DNA from: JBCBTJ01 sp039818665 | GTDB taxonomy: Bacteria; Pseudomonadota; Alphaproteobacteria; Caulobacterales; Hyphomonadaceae | Length of the DNA: 63,270 nucleotides | Assembly: GCA_039818665.1 (NCBI GenBank) | Contig: JBCBTJ010000012.1 | Coordinates: 1-63,270 of the forward strand | Direction: 5' to 3' | Part shown: piece after piece, positions 1 through 8,514 of the stretch | Position numbering within the stretch: position 1 is the stretch's first letter | How the letters are laid out: the number at the start of each line of letters is the position of its first letter | Translations under genes and position numbers: made by a program | The notes under the pieces: generated by a model | Database searches by the model: none | What the model saw: the letters and a program-made list of their open reading frames with translations, nothing else | Told to the model about the DNA's origin: nothing

Positions 1-2
1 CC

Positions 3-59
3 TACGACGCCAAAGCGACCTCGCTGCTCATCTGGGACCGATACAATCTGATCCCCTAG
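3..59 (+). CDS. 3' end of a truncated gene, product unknown
   Basis: The first bases read in frame 3 as about 18 residues ending IWDRYNLIP followed by a TAG at 57-59. Nothing identifies the product because the body lies outside the window. The main support for a real gene is that its stop overlaps the stop of the minus-strand oxidoreductase in the palindrome CTAG (56-59), the same convergent junction found at four other gene pairs in this window. Confidence 0.4.
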   Translation, partial: YDAKATSLLIWDRYNLIP

Positions 60-1036
60 AGGTCGGGGCTGACAATCACCTTGCCGACCACTTCGCGGTT
101 CTGCAGCATGCGGAAGCCATCGAGGGCGCGCTCCAGCGGCAATTCGGCGTGCACGCGAGGCCGTGTCTTGCCCTGGCGCGCCCACTCCCAAATCGCCTGA
201 ACATTCTCGCGGCCCTTGTCCGGAAACCGACGGCCATACTCGCCCGCCCGCACGCCGACGACGGAGAAGCCTTTGATCAAGGGCATGTTGGTCGGCACCT
301 CGGCGATCCGGCCGGAGGTGAAACCGATGACCAAGAGCCGCCCGTTGAAGGCGATACAGCGCACGGACTCGTCAAACACATCCCCGCCGACCGGATCATA
401 GATCACGTCCGCCCCGCGCCCGCCGGTCAGCGCTTTGACGCGGTCTTTAAAGCCTTGCGTCACATTGAGCGCATGGTCTGCGCCATAGTCGACGACCCGG
501 GCGAGCTTCTCATCGTTCGCGCCCGTCGCGATGACGTGCGCGCCGAGCAATTTGCCCACATCGACCGCCGCCAATCCTACGCCGCCGCTCGCCCCATGCA
601 CGAGCAAAGTCTCTCCGGCCTGCAGGGTCCCGCGCCGCACCAGGGCGACATAAGCCGTCAGATATGCCGCCGGATAGGCGGCCGCTTCGGCGAAACTCAT
701 CGCCTCGGGCTTGGGCTGAAGCCCGTCGGCTGTCGCAAGCGCGTATTCCGCGAATCCGCCAAAGCGCGCCCCGCCGGCCACGGCGTCGCCCGGCTTGAAG
801 TCACTGACGCCCTCGCCGACCGCCGCGACTTCGCCCGCGAGGTCCATGCCGGGGGTGAATGGCGGCTCCAGCTTCAGCTGATACTTGTTTTGGCAGATCA
901 GAATGTCTGGAAAATTGACGCTGGTGGCGCGGACTTGGATCAAGACCTCGCCCGGGCCAGGCTCCGGCGTCGGGACCTCGCGCACCTCGACGCCCGAGAG
1001 GTCCTCCGTGATCTTATGGCATATGAGCGCTCTCAT
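56..1036 (-). CDS. NADPH:quinone oxidoreductase-like zinc-independent MDR protein
   Basis: A 326-residue medium-chain reductase of the Qor type, expected to reduce quinones or enones with NADPH in the cytoplasm. The N-terminal GroES-like half contains GMDLAGEVAAVGEGV at about residues 63-77. The Rossmann half contains the nucleotide-binding HGASGGVGLAAVD motif at about residues 146-158. The cysteine ligands of zinc-dependent alcohol dehydrogenases are absent. The start overlaps the stop of the upstream esterase gene as ATGA, so the two are translationally coupled. A TetR regulator lies further upstream on the same strand. The precise substrate cannot be read from sequence. Confidence 0.88.
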   Translation of the reverse strand: MRALICHKITEDLSGVEVREVPTPEPGPGEVLIQVRATSVNFPDILICQNKYQLKLEPPFTPGMDLAGEVAAVGEGVSDFKPGDAVAGGARFGGFAEYALATADGLQPKPEAMSFAEAAAYPAAYLTAYVALVRRGTLQAGETLLVHGASGGVGLAAVDVGKLLGAHVIATGANDEKLARVVDYGADHALNVTQGFKDRVKALTGGRGADVIYDPVGGDVFDESVRCIAFNGRLLVIGFTSGRIAEVPTNMPLIKGFSVVGVRAGEYGRRFPDKGRENVQAIWEWARQGKTRPRVHAELPLERALDGFRMLQNREVVGKVIVSPDL

Positions 1037-2070
1037 CGGCGCTTTGCGTAGGCCGCCGCGACCATGCCGGCGATCTCACGGCACGTCGCGTCCGCCGCCG
1101 GCGATACGGCGGTGAAGGCCGTGAAGCCATGGGCGAGCGAGTCATAGCATTTGTAGCTCACATCGACGCCGGCCTCTTTGAGGCGTTTGGCGTAGGCCGC
1201 GCCGTCGTCAACAAGCGGATCAAAGCCCGCCGTAACGATGATCGCGGGCGCAAGTCCGGTGAAATCCGTCGCGAAGGCGGGCGAGATCCGGAGATCCGAT
1301 CGATCCTGGTCGGCGGCCATGTAGTGAGCCATGAACCAATCCATCGTGTCGGCCGACAGCGGATAGGTCTCGCCATAGGTCGTTCGGGATGGAAAGTCGG
1401 TGACGATGTCTGTCGCTGGATAGACTAAGAGCTGCAAGGTCGGTTGCGGCTTTTCCTCCTCAAGCATTGCGACCGCGACCGCGGCTGAGAAGTTGCCCCC
1501 CATGGAGTCGCCGCCAATCGCCGCTTCGCCCGGCGGCGCGCCATAGGTCTCAGCGTTTTTCAGCGCCCATTCATAGGCGCAGATCGCATCCTCGAAGCCG
1601 GCGGGGAACTTGTGCTCCGGCGCTAGGCGGTAGTCGACGGACAGGATCGGCCCTTTCACCGAGCTCGCCAAGATCGTGCAGAAGGCGTGACAGGTCTCCA
1701 GGTCTCCGATCACCCCGCCGCCCATGTGCAAGTAGACCATGAGCGGCGCGGCCGGGTCTTGCGCATCTGGACGGTAGAGCCGCACGGGTATGTCATGACC
1801 GTCTGAGGCTTGGATGGCGAAATCCTCCCAAGCGACGCCGGGTTCGGGCTTCGCGGCGAACATGGCGAGCCCCGCCGCGGCTGAGGCGCGCCCGTCTTGC
1901 GGCGACATGGAGCTCATAGGGGGCTGGCGCTTGGCGCCATGAGCGATGAACTGGAGATAGGGGTCCAAAACCCGCCCGCCGAGCGCCACCGGTCCGCCGC
2001 CGGACATCTTGACCAGCCAACCCGGCGGCAGTTTCAACAGCGCTTTCGCGACGGCGGCTTGAAGATTCAT
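1033..2070 (-). CDS. alpha/beta hydrolase, hormone-sensitive lipase (HSL) family
   Basis: A 345-residue esterase or lipase. The oxyanion-hole motif HMGGG lies at residues 115-119 and the nucleophile elbow GDSMG at 187-191 with Ser189. A DPLVDDG aspartate segment and an AHGF histidine segment near the C terminus complete the triad. No signal peptide is evident, so a cytoplasmic enzyme acting on short or medium acyl esters is likely. The start has a purine-rich site (GGGGAGGGGGA) upstream. It is followed by the quinone reductase-like gene with an ATGA overlap, and the TetR gene lies 36 bases upstream on the same strand. Confidence 0.88.
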   Translation of the reverse strand: MNLQAAVAKALLKLPPGWLVKMSGGGPVALGGRVLDPYLQFIAHGAKRQPPMSSMSPQDGRASAAAGLAMFAAKPEPGVAWEDFAIQASDGHDIPVRLYRPDAQDPAAPLMVYLHMGGGVIGDLETCHAFCTILASSVKGPILSVDYRLAPEHKFPAGFEDAICAYEWALKNAETYGAPPGEAAIGGDSMGGNFSAAVAVAMLEEEKPQPTLQLLVYPATDIVTDFPSRTTYGETYPLSADTMDWFMAHYMAADQDRSDLRISPAFATDFTGLAPAIIVTAGFDPLVDDGAAYAKRLKEAGVDVSYKCYDSLAHGFTAFTAVSPAADATCREIAGMVAAAYAKRR

Positions 2071-2106
2071 CTCAGCGTCCCCCTCCCCGGCGACGCCGCA
2101 AAGACA

Positions 2107-2736
2107 TCACCTTGTCTTCTTTGGCAACTTGCCGACGCCCGCCAGGATCATGGCGGACGCGAACTCCGTCGCGCCAGCGACGTCCACCGGACGGCGTTGC
2201 AGCATATGGTCGCCCATCTCGCGCGCAATCCCGATCGCGGCCGCGGTGAGGTATTCGGTATCGACCGGCGGGGCTTCGCCGCGCTGAATGACGCCTTCGA
2301 TGTCCGCGCGGATCTCTTCGAAGATCGCCGACATCTCCGGCGTGTCCACGCGCACGCCGATCAAGGCCATATGCGGCGCGCCGCGTTCAATCGCTTTCTG
2401 GTTTTCATCAGACAAGAATTGAAAGTAAGCGTCATAAGCGCCGCGGATATAGGCTTCGAACGAGTTCGCTTGGGCGCGAACGTCCTGCAGCAGAGGCCGG
2501 AAACGCGCCGTCGAATCATCGGCGATCGCCTCAAACACTTCTTCCTTTGATTTGAAGTAGTTGTAGAAGGTCCCCGCCGCGAGGTTGGTCTCGCGGATAA
2601 TGTCTCGCACGGTCGTCGCATCATAGCCGACGCGCGCGAAGACGCCGCGCGCGGCTTCAAGAATAGACTTGCGATTGGCCGCCTTCGCGCGCGCACGCTT
2701 GCCGTCCGCCAGCTCCAATTCACCCGTTTCCGACAT
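2107..2736 (-). CDS. TetR family transcriptional regulator
   Basis: A 209-residue regulator. The N-terminal TetR DNA-binding domain is clear: ILEAARGVFARVGYDATTV, then the recognition helix region NLAAGTFYNYFKSKEEVFEAI. The C-terminal ligand-binding half is divergent, as usual. I place the start at the ATG at 2736 (MSETGELE) because the upstream in-frame extension looks like leader sequence. It sits at the head of a co-directional group with the HSL esterase and the MDR reductase and probably controls them in response to a hydrophobic ligand; that is inference from position. Confidence 0.88.
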   Translation of the reverse strand: MSETGELELADGKRARAKAANRKSILEAARGVFARVGYDATTVRDIIRETNLAAGTFYNYFKSKEEVFEAIADDSTARFRPLLQDVRAQANSFEAYIRGAYDAYFQFLSDENQKAIERGAPHMALIGVRVDTPEMSAIFEEIRADIEGVIQRGEAPPVDTEYLTAAAIGIAREMGDHMLQRRPVDVAGATEFASAMILAGVGKLPKKTR

Positions 2737-2793
2737 GATACGCCTCACAACCACGCCCCCACTTGCGCCCAAACCTGACGCACCGTCAACTTT

Positions 2794-3375
2794 CTAGACT
2801 GTGCGGAAGCGCCGCAAGCTGAGGAAAACATCCCATAGAGCCCTCAGCACAATGATAGCGAGCGCGCCGGCGAGCGGCGCGCCCAGCGCCTCGCCGGCGA
2901 ACGCAGCCGCGAAGATGCCCAAATGCACGACGACGACCCGGCCATAGGGCTCGAACATCAATTGCCCCGGCTCCGCATTGCGCCAGGCGCTGCGCATTAG
3001 GAACAATCGGACAAACAACACCGCCTCCCAGGCGAGAAGCAGCACGACGAAGGGCGGCAGCGCGCTAAAATCGCCCTCGAACATGCCGAACAAAAACACG
3101 CCGTGCACCGTGCAGAACAAGCCGTAGTGCACGGCGAAGAAGGGCGCGAGGAAGAAGGCTTCGCGCTTGCCTGGGACAAATCCCAACACCGCGAGCCGCG
3201 CGAACACGCCGAGCCCGATCACCAGATTCTCTATCCAATAGAGAATCACGATCTCGTCCGCGCCCCACCCCAGAAAGACGAGGCCGAACAGCGGGAAAAC
3301 GGCCACAGCGAGGCTTATAAGCGCGAACGGATCGCGGTAGGCGCGCGCGATTCGCTCGAGCGGCATGACGCTCAT
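2794..3375 (-). CDS. integral membrane protein resembling the DUF6498 family
   Basis: A 193-residue hydrophobic protein with about five or six predicted membrane helices. The segment ILYWIENLVIGLGVFARL near residues 44-61 resembles the YWxENxxxG signature that I associate with DUF6498 membrane proteins. No catalytic motif is visible and the function is unknown. The start at 3375 has AAGGGA six bases upstream. It sits between the TetR gene and the M23 lipoprotein genes with no evident functional link. Confidence 0.7.
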   Translation of the reverse strand: MSVMPLERIARAYRDPFALISLAVAVFPLFGLVFLGWGADEIVILYWIENLVIGLGVFARLAVLGFVPGKREAFFLAPFFAVHYGLFCTVHGVFLFGMFEGDFSALPPFVVLLLAWEAVLFVRLFLMRSAWRNAEPGQLMFEPYGRVVVVHLGIFAAAFAGEALGAPLAGALAIIVLRALWDVFLSLRRFRTV

Positions 3376-3393
3376 ATTGTCCCTTCCCAGCCC

Positions 3394-4182
3394 CTAGCTG
3401 GTCGTATCCTGCACCACGTAGGGAGGGAAAGAAAACGGATCGCGCGCTGTCAGCCCGAAGGATCTGCGCGGCGTGTCATAGGACCCCGTCAGGATCTCAT
3501 AGTGGAGGTGAATGCCGGTGGCGTTACCGGACCGCCCCATCACCCCGATCGGTTTGCCGAACCAAACACGTGTGCCAGGCGCGATGCTCGGCTTGACGGA
3601 ATTGAGGTGCGCATAGCGCGTAAACACGCCCGCGCCGTGGTCGATCAAGATGTATCGCCCATAACCACGCGCATACTCGACTTCGCGAACGACGCCCGAG
3701 CCGCCCGCGAAGACGCGCGTGGCCGGCCGGGCTTGCAAATCGATCCCGGCGTGCAGGCGGCCGAAGCGCGGCCCGAAGGACGAACTGAGACAAACGTCCG
3801 GCGCAGGCGCCGTCACCAGTGGCACGCGCCCATTCACCAACACCAAGCGGCTGTAGCCCTTGACCAAGCGGGCGCCATCGGTCGGCGGGGCGTTGGAGAC
3901 GCGGGCGCCTTGGCACAATCGAAGCTCGGCGGGCGGGTAAAGCCGCTCGACATTCGGCGGCGCCACGGGAACGGCGACCGGCGTTGACGAGACGCGCCGA
4001 TCCTGGTGCGGCGCGGCGCGGGACGCTGTGTCAGTCGGACCGTAGACCGGCGCGGCGGGCGGCGTCGCGCATCCGGCGAGCCCGGCGGCCAGCGCTGCGG
4101 CGCCGGCGCGCCGCTTAGTCCACGTAAGGCCGGCTGAACGGACTGATCGGAGTGAGGCCGAAAGAACGTTTTGGATTGTCAT
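3394..4182 (-). CDS. M23 family (LytM-type) metallopeptidase lipoprotein, copy 1
   Basis: A 262-residue predicted lipoprotein with lipobox LAGC (Cys38) and a C-terminal M23 peptidase domain. The zinc motifs HAGID and HLHYE are intact, so an active peptidoglycan endopeptidase is expected at the envelope. A preceding segment (VSNAPP, then GYSRLVLVNG, then CLSSSFGPRFG) is shared with the neighbouring copy, so the two are tandem paralogues. The only plausible ATG in frame is at 4182, which overlaps the upstream paralogue by 68 bases; no in-frame GTG or TTG lies before the lipobox. The long overlap suggests translational coupling. Confidence 0.82.
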   Translation of the reverse strand: MTIQNVLSASLRSVRSAGLTWTKRRAGAAALAAGLAGCATPPAAPVYGPTDTASRAAPHQDRRVSSTPVAVPVAPPNVERLYPPAELRLCQGARVSNAPPTDGARLVKGYSRLVLVNGRVPLVTAPAPDVCLSSSFGPRFGRLHAGIDLQARPATRVFAGGSGVVREVEYARGYGRYILIDHGAGVFTRYAHLNSVKPSIAPGTRVWFGKPIGVMGRSGNATGIHLHYEILTGSYDTPRRSFGLTARDPFSFPPYVVQDTTS

Positions 4183-4912
4183 AATCGCCGATCAGAAGTT
4201 CATAGTGGAGATGAACAGAAGATGTCGCGCCGCCGGAACTGCCGACGGGCCCAAGATACGTGCCAAAATCCACCTCTACGCCATGCCGTATTTCATCGGC
4301 CAGGCGCGCAAGATGCGCGTAACGTGTGTAAACTCCGTTTCCGTGATCGATCACAATCATCACGCCGAAATCGTTCCGGAAGAGCGCTTCGAGCACCCGG
4401 CCGGGCGCGGCCGCGTAAACATTCCCTGGCGGATCGCTGCGATAGTCGACGCCTTTGTGCTGCGAGCCCCAACGCGGTCCGAAGCCTGAACTTAAGCAGG
4501 TGTCGCCGCTGGTTGGGTTCACGGCGACCCGCACCGCATCGTTGACCAGAACGAAGGGTTTGTAGCCGGACACATTGGTCCCTTGCGGCGCCGGCGCGTT
4601 GGACACGATGCCGCGAGGGCAAACCGGCAGCACCGGCGACGGCGTGAAATCGGAAGACGCGGCTCGCGTCGGCTCCGGCGGATTTGGGGGCGATGGATCG
4701 GGCGGCGGCGGGCTTGGCTCCGGCGCTGGCGTCTCCGCCGCAGCGTCTCCGCCCCCAGCGGCGCGCCGGACCGCTTCAAGCGCGTCCTCGCTGGCGTTGC
4801 CTTGAGCCGCCGGCGTGGCGGTCGGCGGCGGCGCGGTCGCGCAGGCTGCGAGCGTCGCCGCGACGACAAAGCTCAACGCCAATCCCGACGATCGAATAGA
4901 GGCTTGCATCAT
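4115..4912 (-). CDS. M23 family (LytM-type) metallopeptidase lipoprotein, copy 2
   Basis: A 265-residue predicted lipoprotein: the start MMQASIRSS is followed by a hydrophobic stretch and lipobox LAAC, then a long Pro/Ala/Glu-rich linker, then an M23 domain. HKGVDY and HLHYELL provide the zinc ligands. I chose the ATG at 4912 because GGGAG lies just upstream and the upstream frame is not signal-like. It is paralogous to the downstream gene (shared SNAPAPQG and CLSSGFGPRWG block) and overlaps it by 68 bases. The role is probably peptidoglycan cleavage or activation of amidases. Confidence 0.85.
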   Translation of the reverse strand: MMQASIRSSGLALSFVVAATLAACATAPPPTATPAAQGNASEDALEAVRRAAGGGDAAAETPAPEPSPPPPDPSPPNPPEPTRAASSDFTPSPVLPVCPRGIVSNAPAPQGTNVSGYKPFVLVNDAVRVAVNPTSGDTCLSSGFGPRWGSQHKGVDYRSDPPGNVYAAAPGRVLEALFRNDFGVMIVIDHGNGVYTRYAHLARLADEIRHGVEVDFGTYLGPVGSSGGATSSVHLHYELLIGDYDNPKRSFGLTPISPFSRPYVD

Positions 4913-4969
4913 CGGCTCCCATCCCCCGCCGGGGCGGAGCGTCGCCCGTCCTCGATGGGAACACAAGAC

Positions 4970-6301
4970 TTAAGCGTCAGCCCTGACCCGTTTGCGCCCG
5001 CGCTCGATCTCTTTCATCAGATCGGCGACATAGACGTTGAAATCGAGCTGCATTGTGTGGCGCGGGCTGTCGTAGAAATGGCCGAGATGGAGTTTCTCGT
5101 CGGCGGCGATCACACGCTCCATTTCCTGCCTCGAGGGCGGCGCGTAGTCTCCAAGCAGCCACGCCGCGCAGAGCTTTGACTGTTGCTCTGCGAAATTGAC
5201 CAAGGTCGGCAAGGGCTGGGCGAGCGCCAAAAAGAACAGATTGTCGATCCCGGGCTTCACCATGCGCTTGAACAGCGGAAACCGGTTCTCGTCCGGCGTC
5301 AGCTCCGGATCGTCGAAGAAGGGGAAGGTCACATTATAGCCGGTCGCCCAGACAATCGCGTCCACCTGCTCGCGCGTGCCGTCGACAAACACGACGCCGT
5401 CCCCGTCCAGGCGTTCTATCCCGGGCTTCGGCGCGATATCCCCACAGCCGACGCGCGTCAGGAACTCTCCGGATACAGACGGGTGGCCGCTCAGGGGCTC
5501 ATGGTCCGGCTTTGGCAGGCCGTAATCCTCCATGTTGCCGATGGCCTTCTTGATCGCGCTGCGCGCCAGAGCCCGGCCGACGCTGGTCGGGATCCATTTC
5601 GGCAGCACCGCTTTGTCGGCCGGCTGGCCGTTCATGTATTTCGGCATCACCCAAACGCCGCGGCGCATGGAGATGAACAGCTTGTCGGCCAAGGGGCGCT
5701 GGGACAGCTCCGACGAAATGTCCATCGCGCTGTTGCCGCCGCCGACCACCATCACCCGCTTGCCGCGGAAATCGTAGGGCTCGAACGGGTCGCGGTAATG
5801 GTGGGAGTGCACCTGATAGCCGTCAAACGTTCCTGGATACTCCGGCGTGCGCGCGTCCCAATGGTGGCCGTTCGCCACGAACAGGACATCGTATTCGCGC
5901 GCCTCGCCGGTTGAGAGCGTCACGCGCCAGCGCCCGTCCTCGAGGCGCTCGGCCTTCTCGACGGCGGTGTTGAACGTGATCGTGTCGCGCAGCCCGAAAT
6001 GGTCCACATAGTCTTTGAAATACTGGTGCAGCTGCGCGTGGTGCGGGAAGTCCGGCCAATCCTCAGGCACCGGATGATCCTCGAACGCCAGCCGCCATTT
6101 CGAGGTGTCGATGTGCAAGCTCTCATAACAAGAGGAGAGCCCGTTCGGATTTTTGTAATACCAGTTGCCGCCGACTTCGTCGGACATCTCGAAGCAATCA
6201 TAAGGCAAGCCGTGGTCCTTCAGGCGCTTGGCCATGGTGAAGCCGGAGCAGCCCGCGCCGATGATGCAGGATTTCGGCTTGTTTGCAGCGTCGTAGGCCA
6301 T
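4970..6301 (-). CDS. flavin-containing monooxygenase (FMO or Baeyer-Villiger type)
   Basis: A 443-residue NAD(P)-binding flavoprotein. The FAD motif GAGCSG lies at residues 15-20, an FMO-type stretch GTFDGYQVHSHHY in the middle, and the NADPH motif VVGGGNSAMD follows. An ATG-GYN segment (WATGYNVTFPFF) matches the class B flavin monooxygenase fold. The upstream frame extends a further 118 codons but lacks motifs; the ATG at 6301 has GGGGGAGGG in front and begins just before the Rossmann strand, so I use it. It is divergent from two PaaI-type thioesterases. The substrate is unknown: ketone, amine or sulfide oxidation are all possible. Confidence 0.88.
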   Translation of the reverse strand: MAYDAANKPKSCIIGAGCSGFTMAKRLKDHGLPYDCFEMSDEVGGNWYYKNPNGLSSCYESLHIDTSKWRLAFEDHPVPEDWPDFPHHAQLHQYFKDYVDHFGLRDTITFNTAVEKAERLEDGRWRVTLSTGEAREYDVLFVANGHHWDARTPEYPGTFDGYQVHSHHYRDPFEPYDFRGKRVMVVGGGNSAMDISSELSQRPLADKLFISMRRGVWVMPKYMNGQPADKAVLPKWIPTSVGRALARSAIKKAIGNMEDYGLPKPDHEPLSGHPSVSGEFLTRVGCGDIAPKPGIERLDGDGVVFVDGTREQVDAIVWATGYNVTFPFFDDPELTPDENRFPLFKRMVKPGIDNLFFLALAQPLPTLVNFAEQQSKLCAAWLLGDYAPPSRQEMERVIAADEKLHLGHFYDSPRHTMQLDFNVYVADLMKEIERGRKRVRADA

Positions 6302-6386
6302 GCGGCCCTCCCCCGGGTCACGGTTTTCAGCAATCTGCCCGGATGGTATCGGCGGCTGCGACCGCGTCAATTTCAACGGAGGCCGC

Positions 6387-6911
6387 ATGGCCGAGACCGA
6401 CGAAGACGAAACCCCTGCGCTGAAAGCCATGCGCGCCCACTCCGAAGACATGATGGGCGTCGTCCCATGGGCTTCAGAACTCGGCATGAAAATCACGCGC
6501 GTTGAAAGAGCGCGCGCTTGGGCCAGCCTCCCATGGGACGAGAAACTGATCGGCGATCCGGACACCGGCGTCTTGCACGGCGGCGTCATCACCTCGCTCT
6601 TAGACAATCTCTGCGGCGTCGCCATCGCCGCCGGCCTCAAGGAGTTCCGCTCCATGGCGACCCTCGATCTGCGGATCGACTATATGCGCCCGGCGGAGAA
6701 AGGCCGCGACGTGATCGGCGAGGCCGAGTGCTATCAGTATACGCGCAATGTCGCCTTCACCCGCGCCTGGGCCTACCACGAGACCCGCGACCGCGTCATC
6801 GCCACCGCCGCCGGCGCCTTCGCGCTGAACGATCCGGCCCGCTGGGCTTCGGGCGGCGCCAGCGGCCTCGCCCAAAAAGTCGCGAAGGCCGCCACAGAGG
6901 ACGGCGCATGA
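6387..6911 (+). CDS. PaaI family hotdog-fold thioesterase, copy 1
   Basis: A 174-residue acyl-CoA thioesterase of the PaaI or 4HBT type. The HGGVITSLLDNLCG segment carries the hotdog active-site region, followed by MATLDLRIDYMRPA. The start at 6387 is preceded by ACGGAGG. Its stop overlaps the start of the next gene as ATGA. The two products are related but not identical, so they may act as a heteromer or on different chain lengths. The divergent monooxygenase suggests a shared role in acyl or ester breakdown; that is inference. Confidence 0.87.
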   Translation: MAETDEDETPALKAMRAHSEDMMGVVPWASELGMKITRVERARAWASLPWDEKLIGDPDTGVLHGGVITSLLDNLCGVAIAAGLKEFRSMATLDLRIDYMRPAEKGRDVIGEAECYQYTRNVAFTRAWAYHETRDRVIATAAGAFALNDPARWASGGASGLAQKVAKAATEDGA

Positions 6912-7324
6912 GCCGGGCCGCCAATCTCGAAGCTTTCTTGGATCGCACGCCCTTCGCGCGCACGCTTGGCATGCGTTGCGAGATCATGGGCGATGAGATG
7001 ACCGCCATCATGCCGTTTCAAGAGAAGCTGATCGGCAACACAGCGATCCGCGCGCTCCATGGCGGCGCCATCGGATCGTTTCTGGAACTCACGGCGATGG
7101 CGCAAGTGTTTCTCGCCACTGAGCTGGAGCACCCGCCAAAACCGATCGATCTGACGATCGACTATCTCCGCTCAGGCCGCGCCGAGGACCTCTTCGCCCG
7201 CTGCATCATTCACAAACTCGGCCGGCGCATCGCCAATGTCCGCGCCGAAGCCTGGCAGAGCGAACGCGACAAGCCGGTCGCCGCGTTGCACGCGCATTTC
7301 CTCGTCGCCAGCGGCGACGCCTAG
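6908..7324 (+). CDS. PaaI family hotdog-fold thioesterase, copy 2
   Basis: A 138-residue thioesterase starting MSRAANLEAF at the ATG that overlaps the upstream stop (ATGA at 6908-6911). LHGGAIGSFLELTAMA aligns with the active-site region of copy 1, and PIDLTIDYLRSG with its central strand. It ends in a CTAG palindrome shared with the stop of the convergent CqsA-like gene. Probably cytoplasmic hydrolysis of acyl-CoA; the specificity cannot be read. Confidence 0.87.
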   Translation: MSRAANLEAFLDRTPFARTLGMRCEIMGDEMTAIMPFQEKLIGNTAIRALHGGAIGSFLELTAMAQVFLATELEHPPKPIDLTIDYLRSGRAEDLFARCIIHKLGRRIANVRAEAWQSERDKPVAALHAHFLVASGDA

Positions 7325-8514
7325 GCCGTCACCAAGGGCGGCTCTCCCGCGCTGATCGACAATGCGTCGCGCGCGGCCGCGCAGGCGGCGATCGCCCGAT
7401 CGAGATCGGCTTGGCTGAGACCCGCATTCACGGTGAAGCGGATCAAGGACCGGTCCTGCGGCGTCGCCGGCGGCAGGAAGACCGAACCATGCACGCCCCG
7501 CGCGGCCAGCGCGTCCCGGAACGCCCGCGTGGCTTCATTGGTTCCGGTGATCAACGCGATGATCTGGCTGTCCGACGCGCTCACGTCGAAGCCCGCCGCC
7601 AGCAGCCCGGTTCGGAGATAAGCGTGATTGGCGTGCAGGCGCGCCGTCCGTTCGGGCTCCGCTGCGATGATGTCCAGAGTCTTGTCGAAGCCGGCCACCT
7701 CGTAGCCGAGCACCGACGTCGAAAAGATCATCGCATTCGCTTCATAGCGGTAGAACTCGATGTTCCGCGCCGAGCCGACGACCATCCCGCCGCGGGCCGC
7801 CATGGCCTTCGACAAGCCAACGGTGCGGAAATGGACGCGATCGGCCAGTCCTTCGGCGACGGTGATCCCCGCGCCGTCCGGCCCGTGGGTTCCGAAAGCA
7901 TGGGTCTCGTCGACGACGATCGGACAACCGCCAACCTCGGCCGCATCCACCAAATCGTGCAGCGGCGCGATCGCGCCATTCGTGCTGTAGAGCGAATCCA
8001 CAACGACGAGACCCGGACCGAACTTGGCGATCTTCTTTGCAAGATCGAACGCGTCATTGTGTTTGAATGGTATGGCCTTGGCCCGCCCGCAGGCGACGCC
8101 GGACCAGAGCGAAGCGTGCGCCCGCTTGTCGAGATAAACAGGCGCGCCCGGCGCCGCGAAGCTCTCAATGATCCCGACATTCGCATTGTAGCCCGACATG
8201 ACCAGCGCGGCGTCTTCAGCCTGCATCAGGCGCGCGACGCGCTTTTCGAAGCTGCGATGGGCGTCGTCGCGATGGTGGGCGAACACCCTTGAGATCGCGT
8301 CGCCATGGCCCTCGGCCAAGAGGGCGTCGGCCTTCGCCTTGGCGATCCGCTCATCGCCCGCCAGCGCCAGATAATCATTGGTCTGCATCACCACATCGCC
8401 GGGCTTCGGCACATGGTCGCCGAGCGTGAGCTTCGCGCAATGGCGGCCTGAGGCCTCCTCCATATTCTTGAGAATGTGCGCTTCAAGGAATTCGGGATTT
8501 TGGGGCGTCTTCAT
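7321..8514 (-). CDS. cqsA: CqsA/LqsA-like alpha-oxoamine synthase (alpha-hydroxyketone autoinducer synthase)
   Basis: A 397-residue PLP enzyme of the alpha-oxoamine synthase group. Several blocks are more like CqsA of Vibrio than biotin or heme synthases: NDYLALA at 47-53, GYNANVGII at 108-116, GPGLVVVDSLYSTNGAIAPL at 167-186, ETHAFGTHGPDGAG at 203-216, and SVFLPPAT near the C terminus. Lys236 in TVGLSKAMA is the expected PLP lysine; Asp202 and His205 fit the cofactor site. CqsA condenses an acyl-CoA with SAM or aminobutyrate to make CAI-1-type signals. The start overlaps the stop of the upstream redoxin gene (ATGA), so both are co-expressed. No CqsS- or LqsS-like sensor kinase lies nearby. 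A KBL-like enzyme with another substrate remains possible. Confidence 0.75.
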   Translation of the reverse strand: MKTPQNPEFLEAHILKNMEEASGRHCAKLTLGDHVPKPGDVVMQTNDYLALAGDERIAKAKADALLAEGHGDAISRVFAHHRDDAHRSFEKRVARLMQAEDAALVMSGYNANVGIIESFAAPGAPVYLDKRAHASLWSGVACGRAKAIPFKHNDAFDLAKKIAKFGPGLVVVDSLYSTNGAIAPLHDLVDAAEVGGCPIVVDETHAFGTHGPDGAGITVAEGLADRVHFRTVGLSKAMAARGGMVVGSARNIEFYRYEANAMIFSTSVLGYEVAGFDKTLDIIAAEPERTARLHANHAYLRTGLLAAGFDVSASDSQIIALITGTNEATRAFRDALAARGVHGSVFLPPATPQDRSLIRFTVNAGLSQADLDRAIAACAAARDALSISAGEPPLVTA

